Positions 27,941 through 37,225 of a stretch of 64,000 nt of DNA are shown here, piece by piece (the first letter of the stretch is position 1; every line of letters begins with the position of its first letter). The DNA lies in contig CAYGXU010000006.1 of the NCBI GenBank assembly GCA_964353875.1, positions 1 to 64,000 on the forward strand, written 5' to 3'. Origin of the DNA: MGNI01 sp964353875. GTDB lineage: Bacteria > Chloroflexota > Anaerolineae > Anaerolineales > E44-bin32. The position numbers were made by a program, and so were the translations under genes. The notes below the pieces were generated by a model. That model saw only the letters and a program-made list of their open reading frames with translations. It had not been told where the DNA came from and made no database searches.

Positions 27941-30813
27941 TTTCTCAAGAATGCTTCCACTTGATGAGCTTTTGGGAGCCCTAACGAATGCATTATTTTG
28001 AGGCTCTTTTCCCCCAGCTGCCGGGCTTCACTTGGCTGTTTTCGTATTAATGCAATTCGCGCAAGCCCGAAAGAAGCGATTGCAGCGATATCTCTCAGGC
28101 CAAGATCCACTGCTACTTGTAATGCCCCTTGAAAATCCGCCTCGGCCTTATTCCAATCTTGCTTAAGAAGGCGCATTTCCCCCCAATTATTCAGCACAGC
28201 AGCCTGATATCGACGATGGCCCATCTCATGCGCCCGTAATAAGGCTTCTTGAAAATAAGCATCTGCCTCCTCTATCATGTCCTGATCCCTCGAGAGCACT
28301 CCCAGATTCGTGAGCAAGAGACAGATTCCCTCCTGATGACCAATTTTCCGCGCTAGATCTAATCCCTCTCTTAAATATTTTTCTGCCTGTTCGAAATTCC
28401 CCCTGGCGGTTGCCATCGCTCCCAAGTTTGCCAGTAAGTGTGAAATCCTGACGCGATCATCGATCTCCCTGGCTAACGCCAGGCCCTGATGAAAATAACT
28501 TTCCGCCGCCTCCAGATCCCCTTGATCATTGGCCAATGTCCCAAGATTGGTCAGGAGGAAGCTCATGGTATCCTTCCGGCCAGCCCCACGAGCCAGCTCC
28601 AAGCTTTCCTGGAAGAGGGCCTCTGCTATGGAATAATCCCGCTTCCTGGCAGCCATGACACCCAAATTCACCAACACGGCTTGGATGGCTGTACGATCAT
28701 CTTGTGCACGCGCCAATCGCAGGCCTTCCTGAAAATGCGCTTCGGCCTGGGAGAATCGTCCAAGGTTGAAAAGCAACACACCTAGATTGGTTAAAAGGGA
28801 GCTTTCCAAGGAAGGATCTCCAGCTTTGCGCGCATATTTCAAACCGCGACGATACAACTTCTCCGCCCGATCGTACTGCCCCTGACTGAAAACCGCGACA
28901 CCCAGACCGCGCAATATTCCACTCAATCTGGCTTCGTCGCCTATCTTGAGTGCCAGAGCCAATGCTTCTTCATAATCCGCCGCTGCTCGGGCATACTCCC
29001 CTCGCCGTTGCGCTAGTTTCGCGGAATAGCTCAACAATGTAGCCAACCTGGACTTCTCCCCTAATTGTCGAACCGCCTCGATTGCCTGCTCCATGGGAAT
29101 TGCGACTGCTTGATCCAATCCTTTCCAGTCCACATAGGGGAAAAAGTGCTCTATTGCGAGCGTTAATTTGGTCAGCATCCCGCATTCATCAGCGATTGTG
29201 AAGGCTGAGAAGATGTTGCTCGTTTCCGGTTCAAGCACGTCGAATTCTTTATTATGTTCCTCCACAAAGCGAACGAAATAATCGACGAAACGCTCCCGAA
29301 CCTTTCCATCTTGAAGCTTCAATCCTGCATACTCTGCAATCGTTTGATGAAGGATCAACCGATCAGGCGGTCGATACTCCAGAAGACCATGATCGATGAG
29401 CCTATCCAACACGCCAATATCGGTTTGAGTAATATGCAAAGCTGCTTCTTGCGAAAAATCGTTAGGTTTTGGAGGAAAGACAGAAAGCGAATACAACGCT
29501 TCCCTCGCCTCTTCATCCAAAGCCTCATCGCTGATAGCAATCACGGCCCGTAAAGAAATTGGTGTACTGGCGGGAAGACTGGGCTGGTGATCTAGGGGAG
29601 ATTGCTGCTGAGCCAAGCGCAACCGCTCCTCCGTACTCTGCAATCGAGACAAAGCTCTTTGTAGCCGATCAGGCTGGCCCATATGCGCCTCTCGCTGCAA
29701 ATAACGCCCCATGAGAACAAGAGCCAACGGCAATCCACCCGCCTTTTCTACAAGCCTTTCCGCTTCCCTCTGATCGCGGGTGGTAATCTCGGGTGCGAAT
29801 CGGGTTAATAGACGCAACCCGCTCCCGGGATCCAATTCGTGAAGCACCTTTACTTCTTTGCCAGCCAACTCCAAGGCGATGCGTGGCATGCGTGTTGTGA
29901 AGAAATAAGCGCAATTGGGACCACCGATTTTAAATGCCAGCCCCTCACCCGCATCCCAGACATCGTCGATGACCAAGAGCATACGCCGCATTCCAATGGC
30001 AGCATGAACGGCTTTTGCCCGTTCCTCGAGCAGAATGAACTTGGCGAGTTCCTCCGTAGCTAGACCCAATGCACTCCACCACAAGCCTATATGGGCAAAT
30101 ACATCCGGTTGACGTCCCAATCCTGCCCACAGCACTCCATCCTGGAAGTGATTCAATATCTCCGTATCATTCGCCAGATCAATAGCCAATGCGGTTTTCC
30201 CCGCGCCCGGCAGACCATAGATGGCGATCATTTTTGAGCCATGCGAATCGAGCAACTGCTCTTTGAGGTTTTGCAGGATGGCCTCACGCCCTACAAGATC
30301 ATAGGGGGGACAGGGTGGGGCAAGAAAGGGAACTCGCCGCTCCTCGAAATTGGCAGGGCGTTTTTGATCCGTCATACTCAATGTTTCGGTTTGGATATTC
30401 TCCCACTGACGAAGATGGTCAATGAGAGCCTCAAAGGCTTTTGCCTGTTCATGGTTATAGGTACTGCGCGCAATGTTCAATTGCTCACAAAGGAAATCCG
30501 GACTGCGCCCATGCAGGAATTGCTCTCGTAAAATTAGATATGCCCGCCAGCGCTTTTCTGAATAATCCTGGGCACCTTCCTTGGGTTTCAAACCTTCAAT
30601 CGCATTCAGCAGAACCTGACGTAAGGCAATTCCATAGCCAATGGCCGTGTCTCGATAGCCTGCCGCATTCCGATGAGCCTCCACGATATTCAGCCGCGCC
30701 AAGGGAAGCGCGCCTAATTGCTGGGAATGATCCCAACTTTTCAATGCGGTGCGGAGAGATTTTCGATCGATCCGATCCGCGGTCTCACAATCCAATCTGT
30801 CCAAAATAGGCAC
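27931..30813 (-). CDS. HTH-NB-ARC-TPR regulator (STAND NTPase)
   Basis: A 960-residue STAND ATPase. The N-terminal 140 residues contain a sigma-region-4-like helix-turn-helix (YLILREQFLHGRSPDFLCEQ followed by LNIARSTYN). The NB-ARC ATPase has a P-loop at 200-207 (GLPGAGKT), Walker B MLLVIDDVWD, and the GGLPLAL motif. A winged-helix-like linker follows, then about nine 40-residue TPRs (NLGV.....G....AE..F.EGL.LAR) to the C-terminus. Such proteins act as ATP-switched regulators or scaffolds; some related NLR-like proteins sense phage. The start is GTG at 30813 with only a GAGAAA before it, so the exact start is uncertain. Monocistronic, divergent from the metalloprotease gene. Confidence 0.85.
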   Translation of the reverse strand: MPILDRLDCETADRIDRKSLRTALKSWDHSQQLGALPLARLNIVEAHRNAAGYRDTAIGYGIALRQVLLNAIEGLKPKEGAQDYSEKRWRAYLILREQFLHGRSPDFLCEQLNIARSTYNHEQAKAFEALIDHLRQWENIQTETLSMTDQKRPANFEERRVPFLAPPCPPYDLVGREAILQNLKEQLLDSHGSKMIAIYGLPGAGKTALAIDLANDTEILNHFQDGVLWAGLGRQPDVFAHIGLWWSALGLATEELAKFILLEERAKAVHAAIGMRRMLLVIDDVWDAGEGLAFKIGGPNCAYFFTTRMPRIALELAGKEVKVLHELDPGSGLRLLTRFAPEITTRDQREAERLVEKAGGLPLALVLMGRYLQREAHMGQPDRLQRALSRLQSTEERLRLAQQQSPLDHQPSLPASTPISLRAVIAISDEALDEEAREALYSLSVFPPKPNDFSQEAALHITQTDIGVLDRLIDHGLLEYRPPDRLILHQTIAEYAGLKLQDGKVRERFVDYFVRFVEEHNKEFDVLEPETSNIFSAFTIADECGMLTKLTLAIEHFFPYVDWKGLDQAVAIPMEQAIEAVRQLGEKSRLATLLSYSAKLAQRRGEYARAAADYEEALALALKIGDEARLSGILRGLGVAVFSQGQYDRAEKLYRRGLKYARKAGDPSLESSLLTNLGVLLFNLGRFSQAEAHFQEGLRLARAQDDRTAIQAVLVNLGVMAARKRDYSIAEALFQESLELARGAGRKDTMSFLLTNLGTLANDQGDLEAAESYFHQGLALAREIDDRVRISHLLANLGAMATARGNFEQAEKYLREGLDLARKIGHQEGICLLLTNLGVLSRDQDMIEEADAYFQEALLRAHEMGHRRYQAAVLNNWGEMRLLKQDWNKAEADFQGALQVAVDLGLRDIAAIASFGLARIALIRKQPSEARQLGEKSLKIMHSLGLPKAHQVEAFLRKIK

Positions 30814-30929
30814 TTTCTCGGCAGTTTCGTATCTGCCTCTATTGTAGGCTGTAAAAAGAAGCAGCCCACTCCATTAAACAACAGGCTCTCCGCTGCTGCA
30901 ATCCGTTTTGCCTAAGAAAGGTGGTTTCA

Positions 30930-31976
30930 ATGTATGCAGCCATTCGCAATTTACTCATCTTCGTCACGACGCTGGGGGGCTTGATCCTGATTCACGAACT
31001 TGGCCACTTGGTCGCAGCTCTTTTGGGAGGCGTGAAGGTTAAAGAAATCGGATTGGGACTGCCGCCTCGGATCCGCCGGATAACTTCGATCCGTAACACC
31101 GACGTCACATTGAATTGGATTCCATTGGGCGGTTTCGTCCGCTTAAAAGGGGAATTTGACGCCTTTGCACCCGATAGCCTGCTGAGCCGACCAGCCCGCA
31201 CCAGGCTGGCGATATTCCTAGCCGGACCCTTGAGCAACTTGCTGATTGGGTATCTGCTTCTCACTCTTACTTTCATCGCTGGGTGGCCTGATCGGGTCCG
31301 CATTCTTGAAGTCAGCAACCCCTCCCCAGCCTACAGCGCCGGTCTGCGTTCTGGAGATGTCGTCGTGCGGGCAAATGATACTCTGATCACCGAGAGTACC
31401 CATCTACGCGAAGCGATCCATGCTTCGCTTGGGAAGCCGGTAATTTTGGAAGTTCTGCGAGAAGGGAAACCCTTCACAACGACCCTCACGCCACGCAGGG
31501 CATGGCCAGAGGGGCAAGGTCCGGCAGGCTTCATAAGTTCCATGGAGGTCGTGCAATACCCCCTCCCGAGCGCGATCCAACGCGCAGGTGAGAAGATGCT
31601 TTTCCAAATTCGGGAGTTTGCGCTCCTGCCAGCGCGACTGCTCCGGGGGCAAATAGAGCCGGAACAGGTCCGCTTCGCCAGTCCTCTAGGGTTGAAGCAG
31701 ATGAGTGATCAGGTGGTTGAAAATGCCCTCGTCTGGGAAGCATACTTCCCTCTGCTCAACTGGGCAGCTGTACTCAGCATCGCTCTTGGATTGACGAATC
31801 TCCTGCCACTGCCCGCCCTTGATGGAGGTCGTATCCTTTTTGTCCTTATCGAAGTCATACGCGGGAAAGCAATTGACATCAAACTCGAGAAGATCGTCCA
31901 TGCAGCCGGGATGATGGCGTTGTTCGGGTTGATGTTCGCTCTGTTGATCCATGACATCGTCGAGCCTTTATTCTAA
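30930..31976 (+). CDS. Site-2-type (RseP/M50) membrane metalloprotease
   Basis: A 348-residue intramembrane zinc protease. The zinc-binding HELGH is at residues 22-26, the third ligand motif is in PALDGGR near residue 290, and a PDZ domain lies between (about 115-195, SPAYSAGLRSGDVVVRAND). About four hydrophobic helices are visible. RseP-type proteases cut anti-sigma factors or leftover signal peptides. AAAGG eight bases before the ATG at 30930 is preferred over the GTG at 30921. The pilin gene follows by 36 bp and could share the transcript. Confidence 0.85.
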   Translation: MYAAIRNLLIFVTTLGGLILIHELGHLVAALLGGVKVKEIGLGLPPRIRRITSIRNTDVTLNWIPLGGFVRLKGEFDAFAPDSLLSRPARTRLAIFLAGPLSNLLIGYLLLTLTFIAGWPDRVRILEVSNPSPAYSAGLRSGDVVVRANDTLITESTHLREAIHASLGKPVILEVLREGKPFTTTLTPRRAWPEGQGPAGFISSMEVVQYPLPSAIQRAGEKMLFQIREFALLPARLLRGQIEPEQVRFASPLGLKQMSDQVVENALVWEAYFPLLNWAAVLSIALGLTNLLPLPALDGGRILFVLIEVIRGKAIDIKLEKIVHAAGMMALFGLMFALLIHDIVEPLF

Positions 31977-32012
31977 TAGCACGAGATTCTTCAAAGAAAG
32001 GAGGTGATCGAG

Positions 32013-32171
32013 ATGCTGTACTATGTCAAAGAAAAGGGACAAGGGCTAGTGGAATATGCATTGATTTTGGTCCTCGTGGCCGTCGTTGTCATTGCCATTT
32101 TATCTCTCCTAGGCCCTGCCATTGGGAACGTTTTCTCCGCCATCCTTGTAAGCATCCAAGGCGTCCCATAG
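32013..32171 (+). CDS. Flp-family type IVb pilin
   Basis: A 52-residue protein with the Flp pilin signature: short charged leader, then GQGLVEYALILVLVAVVVIA, where the Gly-Gln-Gly-x-Val-Glu-Tyr-Ala pattern marks the prepilin cleavage region and start of the hydrophobic helix, and a short C-terminal tail. A very strong Shine-Dalgarno, AAAGGAGGTGA, lies just before the ATG. No tad secretion genes (ATPase, prepilin peptidase, secretin) are in the window, so it is an orphan pilin and must use machinery encoded elsewhere. A strong hairpin follows. Confidence 0.88.
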   Translation: MLYYVKEKGQGLVEYALILVLVAVVVIAILSLLGPAIGNVFSAILVSIQGVP

Positions 32172-32188
32172 AGCACCCACTCTTTCAT

Positions 32189-32217
32189 CCTCCCGGAGGT
32201 TGTCAACCTCCGGGAGG
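32189..32217. terminator. Strong hairpin after the pilin gene
   Basis: A perfect 13-bp stem: CCTCCCGGAGGTT (32189-32201) with AACCTCCGGGAGG (32205-32217), three-base loop, 17 bases after the pilin stop. No T-run follows on either strand, so it may protect the abundant pilin mRNA 3' end or work with a termination factor. The rest of 32218-32433 shows nothing else. Confidence 0.6.
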
Positions 32218-32433
32218 CATGTCCCACTGGCATTAAGGTCCATTGTGCCCTCTTAGGAAGAGGAATCCCGCATAAGGGGCTTTTGCATGCTCCCACAATC
32301 GGATAACAAGGCTCGCTGACTTCCGGTCGCGTTGGAGGAAGAGGGGATGCCGCAATGGTAACCTACACCGCCTATGGCTGGATGCGATCATCATCTATAA
32401 TAATCGGCCAATCTATAGGCCAACACATCCCAG

Positions 32434-33471
32434 ATGAGAATGAAATATCCCTTTCGTATCTTTTTCTTTCACACAGCGTTTCTCGGAATTTTCCTATTTT
32501 TGCTCGGTGGCTGTCGTCCCTCACAACCCAATTCGACCCTCCCTGCTGAGGTTCGCTCACCGCAGCAGGCCATCCCTTTCGCCCAGAGTACACAACCCCC
32601 TTCGACAACGGCCGCCCGCGCGAATCCTGAGGCCACCATTTCGCCGACAGTCGAGGCCGGATCTGCGATCCTCAACCAAAGCTCGCCTACGCCTGGTCGG
32701 GAGTTCTCTTGGACTGCAACACCCGACGTACGCATGTCACCGCAATATTGGCGTCAATATCCGGTTATCCCCTCACTTAGCGCCAGAGCGAAAGAAATCC
32801 TTTCCAAAGGAATTTCCAATGGCAATAATATCCATGTCTTTTCTATCATTGGTGATTGCCAAAGCATGCCTCCGGTCTTCATGGGCATATTCAACCAGCC
32901 AGGCAGTTATCAACTAAACGAGGATGCCTTATATTTGAAGGAAACCGTTGAACACTTCGCTGGATCTTTTGCGCTGGAGCGAGTCACTGTGCAAAACGGA
33001 TTCAGCGTGGCAACTGTTTTCTCACCGCTATGGACAAACCGCGATGATTGCCTCTCGAACGAGACGCCCTTGGAATGCGAATTTCGGACGCATAATCCGA
33101 TCGTGGTTTTCATCAATCTGGGGACCAACTGGCAGCTTGCGGGCAGCTTGAGCCATGATGACTACCTGGGAAGAATCGTCGAGTTCGCCATTGATCGTGG
33201 CGTCCTCCCCATCTTATCCACCAAGGCCGATAATATTGAGGGCGATCATTCCATCAACGAGGGCATTGCCCAAGTCGCTTATGACTATGATATCCCCCTG
33301 TGGAATTTCTGGCGAGCGGTTCAGAACCTGGATCATCACGGGCTTGCCGATAATCGGGATGGCAACTATCTTAGCATCGAAGCCTGGAATGTGCGCAGCT
33401 ATTCAGGATTACAGATGCTCCATTCGATTCTGATCGAAATAAAACCGCTGCTCAGCCCTTCGTCAGAATGA
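32434..33471 (+). CDS. SGNH-like lipoprotein, Cys variant (paralog 3)
   Basis: A 345-residue lipoprotein with lipobox LLGGC (Cys27), a Ser/Thr/Pro linker of about 70 residues and the SGNH-like domain. Block I is FSIIGDCQ (Cys for Ser), block III INLGTNWQ. At the place of the C-terminal Asp-His block it reads DNRDGNYLS, without His, so the canonical triad is doubly altered. The DDCLSNETPLECEFR Cys pair is present. It forms a tandem with paralog 4, 190 bp downstream. The start at 32434 and one two codons later are equally possible. Confidence 0.7.
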   Translation: MRMKYPFRIFFFHTAFLGIFLFLLGGCRPSQPNSTLPAEVRSPQQAIPFAQSTQPPSTTAARANPEATISPTVEAGSAILNQSSPTPGREFSWTATPDVRMSPQYWRQYPVIPSLSARAKEILSKGISNGNNIHVFSIIGDCQSMPPVFMGIFNQPGSYQLNEDALYLKETVEHFAGSFALERVTVQNGFSVATVFSPLWTNRDDCLSNETPLECEFRTHNPIVVFINLGTNWQLAGSLSHDDYLGRIVEFAIDRGVLPILSTKADNIEGDHSINEGIAQVAYDYDIPLWNFWRAVQNLDHHGLADNRDGNYLSIEAWNVRSYSGLQMLHSILIEIKPLLSPSSE

Positions 33472-33660
33472 ATCTCCTCCCTGCCCAAATCCATAAAAGG
33501 GCTTCCTCTGCAGCAACCCCTGACGAAAACAGCAAGGTGGAGATCGGCTGCAGCTATTCTATGCGAGCCAGTCTTCCATGCTGAATAACCGGGTTGCTGG
33601 CAGACAGCAATATGATACACTCCGGCCTGTTGTTTGGAACTCAGGGATAGGAATGCATCG

Positions 33661-35157
33661 ATGAAACGTCTCATCCGATTCTGTCTTCCGGCGTTGGCAT
33701 TGATAAGCGTGCTCATCATTTGGAGATGGAAGGTCCATTCCGAGAGAATAAGCACGATGCAACCTACAGTCCTCGCGACCACTGCTTTCCCCTTTGACGT
33801 ACCTCCATCTGAACCTTTCACGCCTTCCCTGACGCCCAATGAGGCAGGACCATTCCCCTCGCCCAACCCACAAGAAACTCCGAAAGTCGAAACCATCTAT
33901 AAGGTCTTGGCAGGGGACACACTATGGGACATCGCCATGCAGTTCGGTCTGACCATCGACGCCATCATTCGCGCCAACCCCAATCTCAATGCGGCCGGCT
34001 TGATCTTCCCTGGCGACGAGCTGCTCATCCCCACCTCAACAGAAACTATCGATAACAACAATGTAGAAACCTGGCCTACCAATGCACGCGTTTCTGCCGA
34101 TGGCGGGGGGTTGAGGCTGCGCCTTGGTCCGGGTTTTGATTATGAAATTATCCTCGAATTGGCCGCGCTGACGCCATTAACCATCGTTGGAAGGATCACA
34201 GATAATTCTTGGCTGCAAGTCAGGACTCCCTATCAGGATCAGGGCTGGGTTTCTTCCGAATGGGTTGACATTTTTGTGGACCTGGACGAGGTTCCCGTTT
34301 TAATCGCAAATCTTGCCTCGCCCGAGCCCACTACCATTTCGGCCAGCGCGACCCTCGTCATCCCTTCCCCCCCACCTCTTGAAGCCTACAAATATATCTC
34401 TGGCATCACAGAACGTTCCCGCCAGATATTTCAGCAGGGACAAAGCCTGGGGAATCGCCCCGACATTTTCTCCAAGGTGGGCGATAGCATTACCGTATCC
34501 TCGGCCTTCCTGAATCCTATCGGAACCGGACAATGCAATTTACACCAATATGATTATTTGCAGCCTTTGATCGATCACTTCTCTGTCTCATGGGCTCGTA
34601 CGCATAACTCCTTTGCCAATGTCAGCCTGGCCGCCAAAATCGGTTGGTCTGCCCAGGCATTAAACATGGAGGAGCTGGCCGATCGAGAATATTGCAGCGA
34701 GGCCGAGACGCCTTTGGAGTGTGAATACCGCTGGGTAAAACCCTCCATCGCTCTCATCATGCTGGGCACCAATAACGTACCCAGCACTCCCGTAAACAGC
34801 TTTGAATCAGCCATGCGAGAAATCATTCAAACCACGATCGATCACGGCGTCATCCCAATTCTGAGTACAATCCCACCCATGCACCTTCCCAAGGCAGCCG
34901 GTAGGGTCGAGTTGCTGAACGGCGTCATCATCGATCTCGCCCAAGAGTATGATATCCCCTTGTGGGATTACTGGGCAGCACTTCAAGGGCTTCCCGAGGA
35001 AGGTCTTGGGAGCGACGGTATTCATCCCTCGCTTGCAGCATATGGACACAACGCTGATTTCACCTCGCCCTATTTGCAATCGGGGATGCCGGTTCGCAAT
35101 CTTACCGCCTTGCAGGCCTTGGATGCCGTCTGGCGGACCATCATCCAAGGACAGTAG
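33661..35157 (+). CDS. LysM-SH3b-SGNH secreted protein (paralog 4)
   Basis: A 498-residue exported protein. The N-terminus has one hydrophobic helix (about 8-21), here an uncleaved anchor or signal, as no lipobox Cys follows. A LysM domain (79-126, YKVLAGDTLWDIAMQFGLT) and an SH3b domain (about 142-205, GLRLRLGPGFDYE) should bind peptidoglycan. The SGNH-like domain follows. It is the only copy in the window with a canonical set: GDS (274-276), GTNN and SDGIH. The ATG at 33661, with AGGA nine bases before, is preferred over a TTG at 33634. It probably acts on the cell wall or an attached polymer. Confidence 0.8.
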   Translation: MKRLIRFCLPALALISVLIIWRWKVHSERISTMQPTVLATTAFPFDVPPSEPFTPSLTPNEAGPFPSPNPQETPKVETIYKVLAGDTLWDIAMQFGLTIDAIIRANPNLNAAGLIFPGDELLIPTSTETIDNNNVETWPTNARVSADGGGLRLRLGPGFDYEIILELAALTPLTIVGRITDNSWLQVRTPYQDQGWVSSEWVDIFVDLDEVPVLIANLASPEPTTISASATLVIPSPPPLEAYKYISGITERSRQIFQQGQSLGNRPDIFSKVGDSITVSSAFLNPIGTGQCNLHQYDYLQPLIDHFSVSWARTHNSFANVSLAAKIGWSAQALNMEELADREYCSEAETPLECEYRWVKPSIALIMLGTNNVPSTPVNSFESAMREIIQTTIDHGVIPILSTIPPMHLPKAAGRVELLNGVIIDLAQEYDIPLWDYWAALQGLPEEGLGSDGIHPSLAAYGHNADFTSPYLQSGMPVRNLTALQALDAVWRTIIQGQ

Positions 35158-35212
35158 CGTTGCGCGGTTCTCGATCGGACCCAATGATTTATACGAATCA
35201 AAGTTGCATTAC

Positions 35213-35425
35213 AGGCATCCTTCGTCTCTGCCCTCCTCAGGCCAGCACAAGCAACAATGTCATTCCGAGCGCAGTNNNNNNNNNNNNNNNNNNNNNNNNN
35301 NNNNNNNNNNNNNNNNNNNNNNNNNNNNNNNNNNNNNNNNNNNNNNNNNNNNNNNNNNNNNNNNNNNNNNNNNNNATCCAATCCATGCCTCATCTCAGGC
35401 ATCCTTCGTCGCTGCGCTTCTCAGG
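35213..35425. repeat. Dispersed repeat flanking an assembly gap
   Basis: A 29-bp sequence beginning AGGCATCCTTCGTC occurs at 35213-35241 and again, directly repeated, at 35397-35425 (26 of 29 bases equal). The left copy is followed by TGTCATTCCGAGCGCAG, the kind of partner sequence found with CTCAGGATGAC in a widespread bacterial foldback repeat. The unknown bases lie between the copies. Confidence 0.65.
35276..35375. other. Assembly gap (100 N)
   Basis: Exactly 100 undetermined bases, a scaffolding placeholder. Real length and content are unknown; the flanking repeats explain why assembly broke here. Outside the gap, 35158-35622 shows no gene. Confidence 0.95.
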
Positions 35426-35622
35426 ATGACCTCTTTCGCCAGAGCCCCGGGTTTTACATCTAGGCTGGAAGCGACTACAATACCCCTGAAGCAAAATCGA
35501 TTTCTTGAGTTGGCAAGCGATCAACCAATGAGAAATAAATCTCAAACCGGTCGCCGGGAGAGCATCGCGGAATCCTACCCATAAATTCTCGCATGTGATC
35601 CGCCATATTCCACATTATTAGG

Positions 35623-36744
35623 ATGACCCTCATGACAGCCTATACTGACCTTAACACCCCCGAACGCCTGCTCTTAGGTCCAGGACCCAGCATGGTCCAC
35701 CCGCGTGTGTATCATGCTTTGGCCCATCCCGTGCTGGGACACATGGACCCACGCTTCCTGCAAGCCATGAATGAAATCCAGGAGATGCTGCGCCAGGTTT
35801 TTCAAACACACAATCACCTGACCATCCCTGTCGCCGGTACGGGCAGCGCCGGGATGGAAGCTGCCCTGTGCAACCTGATCGAACCTGGCGATCGCGTCTT
35901 GATCTGTGTCAACGGCTATTTCGGCGAGCGGATGGTCGATATGGCCACTCGTTACGGCGCTGAAGTGGCAAGAATCGATCGTCCTTGGGGAGAGGCTTTC
36001 AGTCTGGAAGAGATAAAGACCGCCCTGAAGAAGCAACCGGCCAAATTGGTGGCGCTTGTCCACGCTGAAACCTCCACCGGCGTGCTCCAACCCGTGGAAG
36101 ACCTCGCCGACGCCGTGCACAAGCACGGCGGATTGCTGCTCATTGATTGCGTCACCTCCCTTGGAGGCGTGCCAGTCAAGATCGATGAGTGGGGGGTGGA
36201 TGCTGCCTACAGCGGCAGCCAGAAGGCCCTTTCGTGCCCGCCCGGCCTGGCGCCGCTTACCTTCGGCGAGCGCGCGATCGACGCGCTCCACCAGCGCAAA
36301 ACCAAAGTCGCCAATTGGTACCTGGACTTAAGCCTGATCGAAAAATACTGGGGGGATGAGCGCACATACCACCACACCGCTCCCGTCTCTATGAATTTTG
36401 CCTTGCGGGAGGGGTTGCGCCTTGTGCTGGAGGAAGGATTGGAAGCGCGCTTCTCCCGCCATAGGGAAAACGCCGAATTCCTCTGGCAATCCCTGGAGGG
36501 GATGGGGTTGGAATGTCATGTCGAAAAAACGATCCGGCTACCTACTCTGACCTCGGTCCGCGTACCGCCAGGCGTGGATGAATTAGAAGTGCGTAAGCGC
36601 TTATTGAATGAGTACAACATCGAGATCGCCGGCGGATTGGGGACTCTGAAGGGCAAGATCTGGCGCATCGGACTGATGGGCTACTCCTCCAGCCGCTGGA
36701 ATGTAGTGACATTCATCGGAGCGCTGCGCGAAATACTCTTGTAG
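35623..36744 (+). CDS. Alanine-glyoxylate-type aminotransferase (PLP)
   Basis: A 373-residue class V, fold-type I PLP enzyme of the alanine-glyoxylate/serine-glyoxylate/serine-pyruvate transaminase group. It begins with LLLGPGPSMVHPRV, the typical opening. The PLP-binding Asp is in LLIDCVTSLGGVP and the Schiff-base Lys in SGSQKALSCPPGLA; a C-terminal Arg-containing segment (GKIWRIGLMG) binds substrate carboxylate. Length fits the family. The ATG at 35632, with AGGA eight bases before, may be the true start instead of 35623. Monocistronic; it probably removes glyoxylate or interconverts glycine, serine and alanine. Confidence 0.9.
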   Translation: MTLMTAYTDLNTPERLLLGPGPSMVHPRVYHALAHPVLGHMDPRFLQAMNEIQEMLRQVFQTHNHLTIPVAGTGSAGMEAALCNLIEPGDRVLICVNGYFGERMVDMATRYGAEVARIDRPWGEAFSLEEIKTALKKQPAKLVALVHAETSTGVLQPVEDLADAVHKHGGLLLIDCVTSLGGVPVKIDEWGVDAAYSGSQKALSCPPGLAPLTFGERAIDALHQRKTKVANWYLDLSLIEKYWGDERTYHHTAPVSMNFALREGLRLVLEEGLEARFSRHRENAEFLWQSLEGMGLECHVEKTIRLPTLTSVRVPPGVDELEVRKRLLNEYNIEIAGGLGTLKGKIWRIGLMGYSSSRWNVVTFIGALREILL

Positions 36745-36773
36745 AAACCTATTGCACCTCAGTTCTTTCAACA

Positions 36774-36811
36774 GGCCGATCGGGATTCCCAGCCGATCGG
36801 CCGACGATTTT
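36774..36811 (+). terminator. Terminator of the aminotransferase gene
   Basis: GGCCGATCGG (36774-36783) pairs perfectly with CCGATCGGCC (36793-36802), nine-base loop, followed by GACGATTTTCC. It lies 29 bases after the stop codon. Confidence 0.65.
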
Positions 36812-36937
36812 CCCTGCCTCGTCCCCCCTCTTCCCCCCATTTGCGCCACCAAAAGCTCATTCGGGGCAAGTCCAGAGCCTTGAGTGACCCCAATGGGGGA
36901 CAGAGGGAGGTCATGGGCGAATCGGAACCAAAGACGA
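36812..36937. repeat. Foldback dispersed repeat, copy 2 (inverted)
   Basis: This segment matches the reverse complement of 1-120. The left part (CCCCCCATTTGCGCCACC) and right end (TCATGGG.GAATCGGAA.CAAAGACGA) are well conserved, while the right arm of the long hairpin is eroded, so it no longer folds perfectly. It lies directly after the aminotransferase terminator. 36938-37225 contains no recognisable gene. Confidence 0.75.
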
Positions 36938-37225
36938 CTTGCCTGAGACAAACTCCTTGGCGTTATTTCGGATCTGTAACGCGCTTGCCACAGACTTGCA
37001 ACATCATCCTGTTATCCTTAGTTACGATGTAGGAATTCGGTAAAGCGGATTGTATATGCCCAGCTATGCCAGCCATTTGGCTAATCACAGAATCCAATCC
37101 CTGAGAGAAGACCAACTCCAAAATGGCGCATTTCTCATACATGCATATACTTCTTTCCGAATCCATGAGGAACATCTGGTCTCACACTTGTCGAATACGC
37201 TCAATCCCACTGCGGAGGTTACGAG

